Shown piece by piece: positions 8,101-16,119 of a DNA stretch of 32,484 nt (positions are counted from its first letter, which is position 1; the number at the start of each line of letters is the position of its first letter). The DNA comes from Prosthecobacter debontii (GTDB lineage Bacteria > Verrucomicrobiota > Verrucomicrobiia > Verrucomicrobiales > Verrucomicrobiaceae). The position numbers were made by a program, and so were the translations under genes. Location of the stretch: assembly GCA_945869675.1 (NCBI GenBank), contig CAMBPS010000039.1, positions 1 to 32,484 on the forward strand, read 5' to 3'. A model generated the notes under the pieces. It saw only the letters and a list, made by a program, of their open reading frames with translations, was not told where the DNA came from and made no database searches.

Positions 8101-8779
8101 CAAGACAGCGCTGAGCTGCAGCCAGTAAAGCAACCTCATCCAAGGCTTCGACGACCTGACCCTGCATGCTAACACGCTCGACCACTTCACAGACTTGCTC
8201 ATGAAAAATCGTCCTCGGTTCATGCTGAAGCGCAAAGAGATCGCTCCTTCTTTGATCCCCGATCTGAAGTAGATCCCCAAACCCACGCGTGATGAACAGA
8301 GCCAGGCGGCCGCCCTTTTGTTCCAGCAGCGCATTGGTCGCACGCGTGGTCGCTAGACGCAGACTCAGCGGCGGGAAAGCGTGACCGGGAGGTGTGTTCG
8401 TCAGCACGCGTGCTGCCAGCACAGGCGCTTCTTCTCCGGTGCTAAGTTCTAGCAGCGTGCCGGGTAGCCATGAGACTGGCGGTGGGTCACTGAGCGTGAT
8501 TTCTGAGCTATCACTTTGCCACTGGGTGATGGTGAGGGCCTGATCATCTCCCACGGCTTGCACTTTGAAGCCGACTAAAAAGCCTTCTGGAAGCGGGGGC
8601 AGTCCAGCAACACGGGCTAAAAAGCCCATGCGACTGACCAAACTCGCGCGCAAATGCCCTGTGGAAAGCACCTTGCAACGGCTCTCGCAGCCTTGCGGGT
8701 CTAGCGCATGACAGTCCGTAAACGTGCCGCCCGTATCAGCGGCAATGCGCCATGGTGGGAGCTTTTGAGGAAGAGACAT
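5165..8779 (-). CDS. Fused 5-oxoprolinase / hydantoinase (HyuA-HyuB)
   Basis: This 1204-residue protein has the layout of ATP-dependent 5-oxoprolinase, with the two hydantoinase subunits in one chain. Residues about 10-690 are HyuA-like: an ATP-binding ADTGGTFTD near the N-terminus, then TTRATNALLEQKGG, FDMGGTSTDVA and AFGGAGPQHA. Residues about 700-1195 are HyuB-like: GALLCRTAISTNIRERLDFS, NHPAFGGSHLPD, FAGTSAVHPQNLNA and a C-terminal ETPGGGGYD. Such enzymes cleave cyclic amides such as 5-oxoproline or hydantoins with ATP. Full-length fusions are usually about 1200-1300 residues, so it is complete. It lies 52 bases downstream of an MFS anion transporter on the same strand, which suggests uptake and hydrolysis of one substrate. 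Oxoproline versus hydantoin specificity cannot be decided here. Confidence 0.9.
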   Translation of the reverse strand: MSLPQKLPPWRIAADTGGTFTDCHALDPQGCESRCKVLSTGHLRASLVSRMGFLARVAGLPPLPEGFLVGFKVQAVGDDQALTITQWQSDSSEITLSDPPPVSWLPGTLLELSTGEEAPVLAARVLTNTPPGHAFPPLSLRLATTRATNALLEQKGGRLALFITRGFGDLLQIGDQRRSDLFALQHEPRTIFHEQVCEVVERVSMQGQVVEALDEVALLAAAQRCLDLGIQTAAVSLLHAYAHPQHEQRVGELLRQAGFKHITLSHETAAFAKLLPRTQSTVADAYLHGPVRAFLDAIHQVTPDMLVMTSAGGLKTAEEIRPKDMLLSGPAGGAIGAANAARRLGIQKIITFDMGGTSTDVARIDSRPGYRFTQEVAGMRLLAPCIDIETVAAGGGSICQWTHHGLAVGPESAGSSPGPACYGKGGPLTITDVNLLLGRFDPARAPIPLDLAAAQRRLSELHQQTDGRLSEPELLQSLLRLAIQHMTDAIRRISIGEGYDPTEHALLAFGGAGPQHACAVAAQLGIKTILVPEHAGILSAVGLQEAVPEEIHETEVRMPLMKALEAWPIEDQATSLKKRIQIAELRLMGQDAPIQVDFQQPADLPAAYQKAYQRLFGYPPPANRQIELVSVRVILREAEEVMEHSALVVEKLEPPPALIQDAFSTIVIEPGWQVERVIGFGHVLRQQQSMQKGSHLERDLVRHRFHSIVTDMGALLCRTAISTNIRERLDFSCALLDPAGRLISSAPHIPVHLGALGVCVREVAAAVSLQPGDTIITNHPAFGGSHLPDVTLITPVHDQQGALLGYIANRAHHAEIGGITPGSMPANATRLIQEGVVISPRHLIRAGESCFDEISQLLTSSLYPTRNLADNLADLHAQLAANAHGAARLIELAAEQPEALRRIMAEIIAHSAGVMRQQIQHLPETSSAQESLDDGSVIAVALRREQDRLIIDFAGTSAVHPQNLNATQAIVRSALLYVMRLMLQQDLPLNEGLLEPVQIICPNSFLNPTFTGDAAQDPAVVGGNVEVSQRLVDTLIKALGLQSCSQGTMNNFLFGGAGFGYYETIAGGAGAGLGYHGASALHTHMTNTAITDPEIIEQRYPVRLHQFAIRRGSGGDGKWQGGDGVIREFEFLEPLTISLLSQHRRESPYGLEGGAPGSPGKQSLLRGEQTTLLPGCTSFLVETHDRILIETPGGGGYDRESAGV

Positions 8780-8831
8780 GCGACAAGGATGAGATCAGAC
8801 TTCATGGACTAGCATGAAGCATTCTACATCG

Positions 8832-10184
8832 TCAGTTTTTTAGCCGCTCAGCTTCGGATTTCCGTGCACCTAGGCCAAGAAAGAAGATGATTAGGAAAGC
8901 CACAAACATGGAAGCGCCGAGAAACCAAAAACCACTGGTGAAGGAACCTGTGCTAGTCTTGAGCTTACCAATGATGGCTGGCCCCACGGCTCCGCCGAGA
9001 TTTCCCACCGAATTGATCAGCCCAATGCTACCAGCGGCTGCCGCCTCAGCGAGGAAAAGACTCGGCAACGACCAAAAAGCGGGCATGTAAGTCTTAAAGC
9101 CGGCAAAGGCGACCATCAGGCAGAGCATGGTCAGCGTCAGCGTTCCCATCGTGGCCGGCGCACAGAGCATCGCTATGGCACCGACGAGGATTGGCAAACA
9201 AGCGTGCAAGCGACGCTCTTGAAAGCGATCTGAGCTCCAACCACCTAGAAGCTGTCCCATCAGAGCCAGCAGCGGAGGCAAGACGATCAGCCAAGTGAAC
9301 TCATCTCGGCTCAAGGCATACCATTCTTTGATCACACTCGGCATGAACAGCTCCATGCTGTGGCTGCAAGTGGTGATAAAGAAATAGGCCGCGCAAAGCA
9401 GAAGCACCTTGGGATGTGCAAACGCCTCCAATACAGACATGCGCTTCCCGCGTGTCTTGATCTGCCGCTCACGCTCCAGTTCAGCTTCTAGGGCTTCACT
9501 TTCCTCAGCAGTCAGCCATTTAGCCTGGCGCGGATGATCGGTCAGCAGCCAAAGCACGCCGATGCCGAGCACCACGGCGGGGATGGACCAGAAAATGTAA
9601 ACCCACTGCCAGCCTACCAATCCCATCAAAGGCGGATGCACCAGAGTCTCACCGTTTTTGAGAATCTCCGTCGTGCCAAATTTCAGCAGCCAATTCGAGA
9701 TCGGACTCAGCATCTGCGCAAAGGGCGTCGCGATCAGGAAGTACGACAGCGCCTTGGCCCGATCCCGCGAAGTGAACCAATGCGTCAGATACACGATCAC
9801 ACCTGGAAAGAAGCCCGCCTCTGCCAAACCGAGTAAAAAGCGCACACTGTAAAACTGCGTCGGCGTGGTCACAAACGCCGTTAGTCCAGCCATTAAACCC
9901 CAGGTCACCATGATGCGGCAGATCCACTTGCGTGCGCTCCAGCGCTCCACCATCAGCGTGCCTGGAACCTCCAACAGGAAGTAGCCAATAAAAAATAGCG
10001 TGCTGCCAAATCCGATCACCGCATCCGTAAAGTCAGGCATGTCTTTGACCATAGTCAGCTTAGCCACGGCTACATTCACGCGATCCACATAAGCAATCAT
10101 GTAGCTGATGAAAAGCACAGGCAGCAGGCGGATAAAAGCTTTGCGGCGAGCGCGATCTAACGGAGATTTGGTTTCTTTGGGCAT
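8832..10184 (-). CDS. MFS transporter, anion:cation symporter type
   Basis: This 450-residue membrane protein shows about 12 hydrophobic segments in two halves with a charged central loop (around AKWLTAEESEALEAELERER). The first segment is followed by the ACS-family signature-like SYMIAYVDRVNVAVAKL, and FGSTLFFIGYFLLEVPGTLMVERW is typical of the same group of D-galactonate, phthalate and 4-hydroxyphenylacetate transporters. It probably imports an organic anion by proton or cation symport. The start at the ATG at 10184 (MPKETKSPLDRARRKAF) gives a normal cytoplasmic N-terminus; a longer frame upstream runs into the divergent yqgE gene and is unlikely. The neighbouring oxoprolinase, 52 bases downstream, may act on its substrate. 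Confidence 0.88.
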   Translation of the reverse strand: MPKETKSPLDRARRKAFIRLLPVLFISYMIAYVDRVNVAVAKLTMVKDMPDFTDAVIGFGSTLFFIGYFLLEVPGTLMVERWSARKWICRIMVTWGLMAGLTAFVTTPTQFYSVRFLLGLAEAGFFPGVIVYLTHWFTSRDRAKALSYFLIATPFAQMLSPISNWLLKFGTTEILKNGETLVHPPLMGLVGWQWVYIFWSIPAVVLGIGVLWLLTDHPRQAKWLTAEESEALEAELERERQIKTRGKRMSVLEAFAHPKVLLLCAAYFFITTCSHSMELFMPSVIKEWYALSRDEFTWLIVLPPLLALMGQLLGGWSSDRFQERRLHACLPILVGAIAMLCAPATMGTLTLTMLCLMVAFAGFKTYMPAFWSLPSLFLAEAAAAGSIGLINSVGNLGGAVGPAIIGKLKTSTGSFTSGFWFLGASMFVAFLIIFFLGLGARKSEAERLKN

Positions 10185-10315
10185 GATCGAATGGAAGTAG
10201 ATGCTAGCTGTGGGCCACATGAACACCAGACAAATACGCAAAGCAGATCTCGGATCAACAAAAGCAGATGCATTCTTGACGCAGGTGCTTCGCTGATCCA
10301 ATGATGCTAACAGTC

Positions 10316-10870
10316 ATGCCAGAATCCAATGACACAACGCTTTTCACTGGCAGTCTTCTGCTTGCAGCCCCGTCGATGCGTGACCCAAATTTTTCCCGAA
10401 CGGTCATTTTTATGGCTGCCCACTCAGCGGATGAGGGTGCTTTCGGTTATGTGTTGAATCGTCCGTTGGAACAGTGTGTGTCTGACCTGCTGCCTGACGA
10501 AGAGCTTGGTGCTCTGGCTGATGTCCCAATCTTTGTGGGTGGTCCTGTGGCCACAGATAAGCTGGCCTTTGCCTCACTGCATTGGAACCGCCAAAAAAGT
10601 ACCCTTCGCTGCCGCACTCACCTTTCCGTATCGGATGCCATTGATGAGCTCAGTCTAGGTCATGAAGTGCGTGGTTTTGTCGGCTACTCGGGCTGGTCAG
10701 AAGGCCAATTGGAAAAGGAAGTGGAAGCCCGCTCTTGGATTATAACTCCCGCCCCAAAAACGATCCTTACGACCAACTCGCCGGCCGCTCTATGGTCAGC
10801 CGTATTAGAGGAAATGGGTCCTGTTTACCAAATTATCGCGCACGTTCCTGAGGACGTCGAGCTGAACTAA
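10316..10870 (+). CDS. YqgE/AlgH family protein (UPF0301)
   Basis: This protein of about 184 residues matches the YqgE/AlgH family. GSLLLAAPSMRDPNFSRTVIF corresponds to the N-terminal hallmark. GAFGYVLNRPL is the typical next strand and turn, followed by VPIFVGGPVATDKL and FVGYSGWSEGQLEKEVEARSW, both strongly conserved in this family. Length matches the family's usual 185-190 residues. The molecular function is unsettled; AlgH was linked to alginate regulation in Pseudomonas. I chose the ATG at 10316; ATGs at 10301 and 10304 in frame are possible. The gene is divergent from the MFS transporter, with about 130 bases between them. Confidence 0.88.
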   Translation: MPESNDTTLFTGSLLLAAPSMRDPNFSRTVIFMAAHSADEGAFGYVLNRPLEQCVSDLLPDEELGALADVPIFVGGPVATDKLAFASLHWNRQKSTLRCRTHLSVSDAIDELSLGHEVRGFVGYSGWSEGQLEKEVEARSWIITPAPKTILTTNSPAALWSAVLEEMGPVYQIIAHVPEDVELN

Positions 10871-11208
10871 ATCACGTGTTGAAATTCACCTCAAGAAGGC
10901 TCAATCGCACAGACTCTGCGAGATAAGTAAAACACTAAAACGGGTTCAGCCCCGTCGGTGAGTCAAAATGTCTGCCTAGAACAGACGACCTGTCGCGCAA
11001 AAGGCCATGCGGACTTTTATCGGCGGTCAAAGGGTCTATTGGCACAGTCGGAGGGAGAAATCAGCCTAGGCATGAGTCATTAATTACGACTCCATCAACT
11101 TAGAGATGAAGAAGGCGGTGGACAGCTTGCCGAAACTGGAGCTAACCTGCTAGGGCGACTGAGCTTGTCCCGCCATTTAGCCAGACTGCAACCGAGCTAC
11201 CTGTTCCC
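10871..11208 (+). other. Intergenic stretch with no recognised gene
   Basis: About 340 bases separate the yqgE-type gene from the small membrane-protein gene. I see no open frame longer than about 15 codons with a plausible start, and no tRNA, RNase P, SRP or tmRNA signature. Short self-complementary pieces exist (ACGGG/CCCGT around 10940-10955; GTCTG/CAGAC around 10970-10986), but none is followed by a T-tract. Its length and GC-richness leave room for a long leader or a small RNA, which I cannot confirm. Confidence 0.4.
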
Positions 11209-11448
11209 ATGCGCTCATTGTTTTTCTTTAGCCTTCTGCCCTCGTGCGTCATTATCCTGACCTCAAGCCTGTTCCCGCAAAGCTCCTTCGCCTTGCCGAT
11301 CTACATCGGCATCATCTTATCTGGTATCTTGATGACGATGGGCATGTATCGACAATCGGCGCCTGAGATGAAACGGCAAATTCTGATGGCTGCAGCTGGC
11401 GCTGTTTTTACGGCCATTGGAGTCGGGGTATTCTTTTACCTCCGCTAA
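11209..11448 (+). CDS. Small hypothetical membrane protein
   Basis: This 79-residue frame encodes two to three hydrophobic segments: MRSLFFFSLLPSCVIILTSSL, then ALPIYIGIILSGILMTMGMY, then a short charged loop RQSAPEMKRQ and a final ILMAAAGAVFTAIGVGVFFYL ending in R. The regular alternation of hydrophobic stretches and a single basic loop argues for a real inner-membrane protein rather than a chance frame. No family recognised. It lies about 110 bases upstream of gatC on the same strand. No Shine-Dalgarno is visible, as for most genes here. Confidence 0.6.
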   Translation: MRSLFFFSLLPSCVIILTSSLFPQSSFALPIYIGIILSGILMTMGMYRQSAPEMKRQILMAAAGAVFTAIGVGVFFYLR

Positions 11449-11555
11449 AGTTGGCCAGGTGAAGCAAGCTCACGATACCATCAGTGCCCTTGTCTGAGTC
11501 TGCCCCTTGCGAAAGGGCCACTTGCGCGGCGTGCTCTCCGGTTTACAAAGCGCTT

Positions 11556-11840
11556 ATGCCGTCCCCGCAGATCGATATCCACCACATCGCCAAACTCTCA
11601 CGCCTAGCCCTCACTGACGAGGAGGCGGTGAAATATCAAGACCAACTCAATCGTATCCTGGGTCACATCGACCAACTTAGCACTTATCAACTGGATGCTG
11701 AACCGAGTGCGCACGCGATGCCCATCTTTGATGTGATCCGCCCAGACATCGCCCGGCCTGGGTTGACTCAAGAGGAAGCACTTTCCAATGCGCCCCGACG
11801 CGCCATGGATCAGTTCCAGATTCCGAAGGTGATGGAGTGA
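11556..11840 (+). CDS. gatC: Asp-tRNA(Asn)/Glu-tRNA(Gln) amidotransferase subunit C
   Basis: This 94-residue protein is GatC, the small stabilising subunit of the GatCAB amidotransferase. It has the usual N-terminal helix IDIHHIAKLSRLALTDEEA, then YQDQLNRILGHIDQLSTYQLD, and the C-terminal RPDIARPGLTQEEALSNAP that packs onto GatA. I started it at the ATG at 11556 (MPSPQIDIHHIA), because the in-frame upstream ATG at 11484 adds a cysteine-rich leader not found in the family, and 94 residues matches the normal size. It is 54 bases upstream of gatA. GatCAB converts Glu-tRNA(Gln) and/or Asp-tRNA(Asn) to the amidated forms for organisms lacking the direct synthetases. Confidence 0.93.
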   Translation: MPSPQIDIHHIAKLSRLALTDEEAVKYQDQLNRILGHIDQLSTYQLDAEPSAHAMPIFDVIRPDIARPGLTQEEALSNAPRRAMDQFQIPKVME

Positions 11841-11894
11841 TGGACCAATGCTGTTGCCCACCGATTTCTAAGTCAGTTTTTACCCTTTCTCTTC

Positions 11895-13316
11895 ATGTCC
11901 CTCGCTAACTCTACCATTGCCACGCTGCGTCAGCGTTTGCTTACCAAAGAAATTTCCCCGCGTGATATCGTGACCGATGTGGCTCAGGCCATCGATTCGC
12001 AAAATGCCAGTATCGGAGCGTATCTATCTTGGGATTTAGACAAGGCGCTCAAAGAAGCGGATCTGGCAGATATCTCTCAACCGCTCGGCGGCATCCCGAT
12101 TGGGATCAAAGATAACATGAACGTCATCGGCGAGCCCTGCACCTGCGGCTCACGGATGCTGGCAGAGAACTATACAGCCCCCTATGATGCTGGCGCTATC
12201 GTGAAGCTGCGCGGTGCAGGTGCTGTGCCTTTTGGTCGGCTGAACATGGACGAATTTGCCATGGGCTCTTCGACCGAAAACTCAGCCCTGGGAGTGACGC
12301 GCAACCCTCGGGATCTGGAGCGTATCCCTGGTGGTAGCAGTGGTGGAAGTGCGGCTGCCGTAGCTGGAAATCTGGCCATCGCTACACTTGGCTCAGACAC
12401 AGGTGGATCCATCCGCCAGCCAGCGGCGCTTTGCGGCTGCGTGGGTCTGAAGCCGACTTACGGACGTATTTCTCGTTATGGATTGGTCGCCTTTGCCTCA
12501 TCGCTGGATCAGATCGGCCCGATCACCAAGACTGTAGAGGATTCCGCCATTTTATTAAATCATCTGTGTGGCAAAGATGCTAGGGACTCCACCTCCCTGG
12601 ATGTGGCCGTTCCAGACTTCACTCTGGCGCTCGGGCAAGATATCAAAGGCCTTCGTATTGGTCTGCCCAAGGAGTATTTCATCTCTGGTATTCATGCTGG
12701 CGTCAGCGCCGCTGTGAATGAGGCTATCAAAAAACTCGAAGCACTAGGAGCCATCCCTGTGGAGATCAGTCTGCCGCATACCGATGTCGGCGTGAGCACT
12801 TATTACATCATCGCCCCAGCCGAGGCCTCAGCCAATCTGGCGCGCTTTGATGGCGTTCGCTATGGCCACCGCAGCAGCGCAGCTACGGACCTCATGGAGC
12901 ATTACATGATGTCGCGTGAAGAAGGCTTTGGCCCTGAAGTGAAGCGCCGTATTCTTCTTGGCACTTATGTGCTCAGTAGTGGCTATTACGATGCCTATTA
13001 TCTAAAAGCCCAGCGCGCGCGCACGCTCATCCGGCAGGACTTTGAGCAGGCGTTTGAAAAGGTGGACGTGATCGTCAGTCCGACCAGCCCGACTCCTGCT
13101 CACAAACTGGGCGCGCTGAAGGACAATCCGCTGGCGGCTTATCTGGAGGATATTTTCACCATCCCCGTGAATCTAGCCGGTCTTCCAGCCATCAGCGTGC
13201 CCTGCGGCACGGCCATGGAAGATGGCAAGTCACTGCCAGTTGGCCTTCAGATCATCGGCAAACCGTTGGATGAAATGACCCTGCTGCGCGTGGCGGATGC
13301 CTTTGAAAAGGCGTGA
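11895..13316 (+). CDS. gatA: Asp-tRNA(Asn)/Glu-tRNA(Gln) amidotransferase subunit A
   Basis: This 473-residue protein is the amidase-signature subunit that frees ammonia from glutamine for GatCAB. The Ser-cisSer-Lys triad is visible: K72 in GIKDN, S148 in GGSSGGSAAAV and S172 in GSDTGGSIRQPA, with the same 24-residue S-S spacing as S. aureus GatA (S154/S178). KPTYGRISRYGLVAFASSLDQIGP and the C-terminal FTIPVNLAGLPAISVPCG are also canonical. Length fits the family (about 480). It follows gatC on the same strand. gatB, the kinase/transamidase subunit, is not in this window; pyrD comes next instead, so GatB must be encoded elsewhere. Confidence 0.96.
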   Translation: MSLANSTIATLRQRLLTKEISPRDIVTDVAQAIDSQNASIGAYLSWDLDKALKEADLADISQPLGGIPIGIKDNMNVIGEPCTCGSRMLAENYTAPYDAGAIVKLRGAGAVPFGRLNMDEFAMGSSTENSALGVTRNPRDLERIPGGSSGGSAAAVAGNLAIATLGSDTGGSIRQPAALCGCVGLKPTYGRISRYGLVAFASSLDQIGPITKTVEDSAILLNHLCGKDARDSTSLDVAVPDFTLALGQDIKGLRIGLPKEYFISGIHAGVSAAVNEAIKKLEALGAIPVEISLPHTDVGVSTYYIIAPAEASANLARFDGVRYGHRSSAATDLMEHYMMSREEGFGPEVKRRILLGTYVLSSGYYDAYYLKAQRARTLIRQDFEQAFEKVDVIVSPTSPTPAHKLGALKDNPLAAYLEDIFTIPVNLAGLPAISVPCGTAMEDGKSLPVGLQIIGKPLDEMTLLRVADAFEKA

Positions 13317-13376
13317 ACTGATGAGTCTCTGTGGACTCTTCGTTGACACTGGGCGTGGCTGAGGCTTTGAAGAAGC

Positions 13377-14405
13377 ATGTCACTCGTCGCCAGTCTCTAT
13401 CCCGCCCTGAAACCTTGGCTCTTTAAAATGGATGCAGAGCGGGCGCATGAGTGGACGACTCGGATGATGCGGATCGCCAATGGCTTTGGCCTGCTCACCG
13501 CAGGACAGGGTCGCTTGCCTCAAACTCCTGTTCAGTGCCTTGGGCTGAACTTCCCAAATGCCCTCGGCCTAGCGGCTGGCATGGATAAATCTGCCTCCGC
13601 AGTCGCAGCCTGGAGCGCGCTTGGATTCGGCTTTGTCGAAGTCGGCACCCTGACCCCACGCCCACAGCCTGGGAATCCCAAGCCGCGACTTTTCCGTCTG
13701 CCTGAACATGAGGCTCTGATCAATCGCATGGGATTCAACAATGTGGGCATCCATGCTGCGGTGAAGCGGCTGGAAAAACGCCGCTGCAAGGCAGTCGTTG
13801 GGGTGAACATTGGCAAAAACTTCGATACACCAAATGAGGATGCCGTGAAGGATTACCTTGATTGCCTGAAGGCCGCCTACCCCGTAGCGGACTACATCGC
13901 CGTGAATATCAGCTCCCCCAATACAAAGGGTCTGCGCGACCTCCAGGCAGAGGAGTCGATCCGACAACTGCTCGGCGCCCTCAAGAAAGAGCAAAGCATT
14001 CTGCAAAAAGACTCTGGTAAAAAAGTACCCATGCTAGTCAAGATCGCCCCGGATCTCGAAGCACCTCAGATTGAGGCCCTCGCCCGCGTCTTCAATGAAC
14101 TCACCGTCGATGGCGTGATCGCCACCAATACCACCATCAACCGAGCTGCTATTGCAGGGCATCGGCTGGAAAACGAAGCCGGCGGCCTGAGCGGTGCCCC
14201 AGTGAAAGCACGCTCGACCCAAGTCATCCAAGCCTTTCGTGAACTGCTCCGTGAAGCAACGCCTATCATCGGTGTCGGCGGCATCCTCAGTGGCGCTGAT
14301 GCTCAAGAAAAACTCCAAGCAGGTGCGGCACTTGTCCAAGTCTATTCAGGCCTTGTTTATCGTGGTCCAGGCCTGGTGAAAGATGTCCTGACGGCGATTG
14401 CTTAA
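13377..14405 (+). CDS. pyrD: Dihydroorotate dehydrogenase, class 2 (quinone-linked)
   Basis: This 342-residue enzyme would oxidise dihydroorotate to orotate in pyrimidine synthesis, passing electrons to membrane quinones. It has the class 2 N-terminal helical extension (YPALKPWLFKMDAERAHEWT) that class 1 lacks, then GLAAGMDKSA, GFVEVGTLTPRPQPGNPKPRLFRL, NRMGFNN and the catalytic loop NISSPNTKGLRDLQ, where the second serine (about residue 180) corresponds to the catalytic Ser175 of E. coli PyrD. Later motifs are KIAPDL, TNTT, GGLSG and GVGGILSG. It begins 60 bases after gatA and probably shares its transcript. The start at 13377 fits family length. Confidence 0.95.
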   Translation: MSLVASLYPALKPWLFKMDAERAHEWTTRMMRIANGFGLLTAGQGRLPQTPVQCLGLNFPNALGLAAGMDKSASAVAAWSALGFGFVEVGTLTPRPQPGNPKPRLFRLPEHEALINRMGFNNVGIHAAVKRLEKRRCKAVVGVNIGKNFDTPNEDAVKDYLDCLKAAYPVADYIAVNISSPNTKGLRDLQAEESIRQLLGALKKEQSILQKDSGKKVPMLVKIAPDLEAPQIEALARVFNELTVDGVIATNTTINRAAIAGHRLENEAGGLSGAPVKARSTQVIQAFRELLREATPIIGVGGILSGADAQEKLQAGAALVQVYSGLVYRGPGLVKDVLTAIA

Positions 14406-14427
14406 GACTCGACAGCGAAGCCGCAGA

Positions 14428-15312
14428 TCACTTCTGCATCGTTTCCAACCACTCGATACGACGTTGCAATCTAGACTGACGCTCAGGGTTGGGATTGGGG
14501 TAGAGAATGGGATACCAGGCCGTCATGACAACAGCACGACCAATCAGGCTATGATGCAGAGCACGCTCATCGACGGAACCATACGCATCTCGGATGGCTT
14601 TCACAGTCGCCTCATCCTTTTCCAAAAGCTGAGCATTCCAGATGGCGGAGGCTAAGTCCCACTCGACAGGACCAGCAAAAGTATCCTCCCAATCGGTGAG
14701 CAGCAGGCCAACCGTGGTATTCATGAAGTTTCCCAGATGAGCATCTCCATGCAGAGGCTGATACGGATACTCACTGAGCACAGCTAGGCTGTTGTTGAGA
14801 TGCCCCACCAGCATCGCCTGCGTGGCTTTTGGAAAAAGCTCTCGGTCATGGAGGATGCAAAGGCTCTCCGTGAGGATGGCCAGCTTGGGCAAAGGTGTTG
14901 GAAAGTGGCGCATGGCCTCATGACAACGGCGCAGCGTCAGCCCTACGCAATGCGGGTCTGGATCAACTGGGATCCGAGTGAAGAACTGCCAAAAATTCAT
15001 CGGATAGCCCAAATGTTGATGAGGCCCAGGCGGCAGATCCGGATGCAGAGGAATCACGGGCGCGCCAGCCTGCGTGAGATGCAGCGCGATGGCGTTTTCC
15101 CGCTCGAACCATTCAGTGCCCTGACGTGGTCCGTCGGTATCCTGTATGACTCGTGCGACCAAGGACTCAGTTAAACGTAAAACCAGCGTGCTGCTATCTT
15201 GCAAAATCTCACAACGGTCCGGTGTGATAGCGTAAGCCATGACGGTTTCCATGGCAGCGCGGATAGGTCGGGAGGTCATGGTCAGAGAAGAGGATCGATC
15301 CGATGAGTTCAT
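14428..15312 (-). CDS. APH-family phosphotransferase (kinase)
   Basis: This protein of about 294 residues has the aminoglycoside phosphotransferase/choline kinase fold. The catalytic loop H188-GDAHLGN195 (Brenner's motif) is followed by LLLTDWED, whose D207 corresponds to the metal-binding Asp. An N-terminal lobe with LVLRLTESLVARV and an ENAIALHL helix precedes it. Members phosphorylate small molecules (aminoglycosides, choline, thiamine, homoserine, sugars); this one's substrate is unknown, so resistance should not be assumed. I chose the ATG at 15312 because its ATGA overlaps the stop of trmO, implying translational coupling. Downstream in-frame ATGs at 15279, 15252 and 15240 would remove a Ser/Arg-rich leader and are plausible alternatives. 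Confidence 0.8.
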   Translation of the reverse strand: MNSSDRSSSLTMTSRPIRAAMETVMAYAITPDRCEILQDSSTLVLRLTESLVARVIQDTDGPRQGTEWFERENAIALHLTQAGAPVIPLHPDLPPGPHQHLGYPMNFWQFFTRIPVDPDPHCVGLTLRRCHEAMRHFPTPLPKLAILTESLCILHDRELFPKATQAMLVGHLNNSLAVLSEYPYQPLHGDAHLGNFMNTTVGLLLTDWEDTFAGPVEWDLASAIWNAQLLEKDEATVKAIRDAYGSVDERALHHSLIGRAVVMTAWYPILYPNPNPERQSRLQRRIEWLETMQK

Positions 15313-15983
15313 CCGACAAAGACGCAAGACTTCACAGAAGCACCTTCTGCCGCGGCTTTCCATTTTACCCGCCAGCCTGCAATCTCGGTGGCATACTCAC
15401 GATCCGAATCATCATGATAAGCGGGCTGTGGCTGTTGGGCCAACGTCTGATCAATGATGATCTTCACCTCTTCGGGCACTGAACTTTCAGCCAGCCATTT
15501 AACGGGTAAATAAGGCGGCAGTTCATCGGCAAAACCACTGTGTGCTTCAGGTATGGAGTCCGCAAAACGGACGTAAGGCTTGATATCAAAGATCGGTGTC
15601 CCATCCACAAGATCCACGCCAGAAACAAAGAGACGTGGTGCCAAATCCCCCTCCCAGTCAACGCGATCCAATTTCACCACACTCAAAGTTAGCCGATTTG
15701 GCCGAAAGGGCGATCTTGTAGCAAAAACCCCCCGTCGCTCATTGCCACCAAGTCTAGGTGGCCGAACCGTCAGTGAAGTGGGTTCTTCCGTGACAAGATG
15801 GAACCTTGTGATGAGCCAAAGATGACTAAACGCCTCAATCCCGCGCACCGCCTCGGCCCTTCGGTAGGCCGACTCAAACTCAACGATACCCCAAGCACTC
15901 GGAACAAGACCCGACTGACGCGGCACACCGAACTTGTCGGTGTAGCAAGTCCGCAGTGTGGCAATGACGTTCAAAGTAACCAT
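15309..15983 (-). CDS. trmO: tRNA (adenine37-N6)-methyltransferase (TsaA/YaeB family)
   Basis: This protein of about 224 residues belongs to the TrmO family, which uses S-adenosylmethionine to methylate t6A37 of tRNA(Thr) in E. coli. Family landmarks are IATLRTCYTDKFGVPRQSGLVP, FSHLWLITRFH, RGVFATRSPFRPNRLTLSVV and DGTPIFDIKPY. Length is close to E. coli TrmO (235). I chose the ATG at 15983; an upstream alternative at 16016 adds MMPLGLRPIWA, which is not family-like. It overlaps the downstream kinase gene by four bases and is divergent from dnaJ. No Shine-Dalgarno is apparent. Confidence 0.92.
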   Translation of the reverse strand: MVTLNVIATLRTCYTDKFGVPRQSGLVPSAWGIVEFESAYRRAEAVRGIEAFSHLWLITRFHLVTEEPTSLTVRPPRLGGNERRGVFATRSPFRPNRLTLSVVKLDRVDWEGDLAPRLFVSGVDLVDGTPIFDIKPYVRFADSIPEAHSGFADELPPYLPVKWLAESSVPEEVKIIIDQTLAQQPQPAYHDDSDREYATEIAGWRVKWKAAAEGASVKSCVFVG

Positions 15984-16119
15984 TGCCCAAATTGGACGAA
16001 GCCCCAACGGCATCAAGGACGGATTTCGCGGGCATCATCAGTGACTCATAAAACGAAACACCAAAAAATTGCACAACGAATCACAACGACACGGGCTCTT
16101 AGACGAGTGATACTGGCTC

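Noticed and set aside
10185..10301. A 39-residue N-terminal extension of the MFS transporter
   Set aside because: It would run through the divergent promoter region to the yqgE start, and the family starts near MPKETKS; the ATG at 10184 gives a normal length.
13569..14006. A 145-codon open frame on the minus strand
   Set aside because: It is antisense to pyrD, which carries all class 2 motifs; no independent support.
14428..15312. Antibiotic-resistance aminoglycoside phosphotransferase
   Set aside because: Only the general kinase motif is present and the context is trmO; APH-fold enzymes act on many metabolites, so resistance is not supported.
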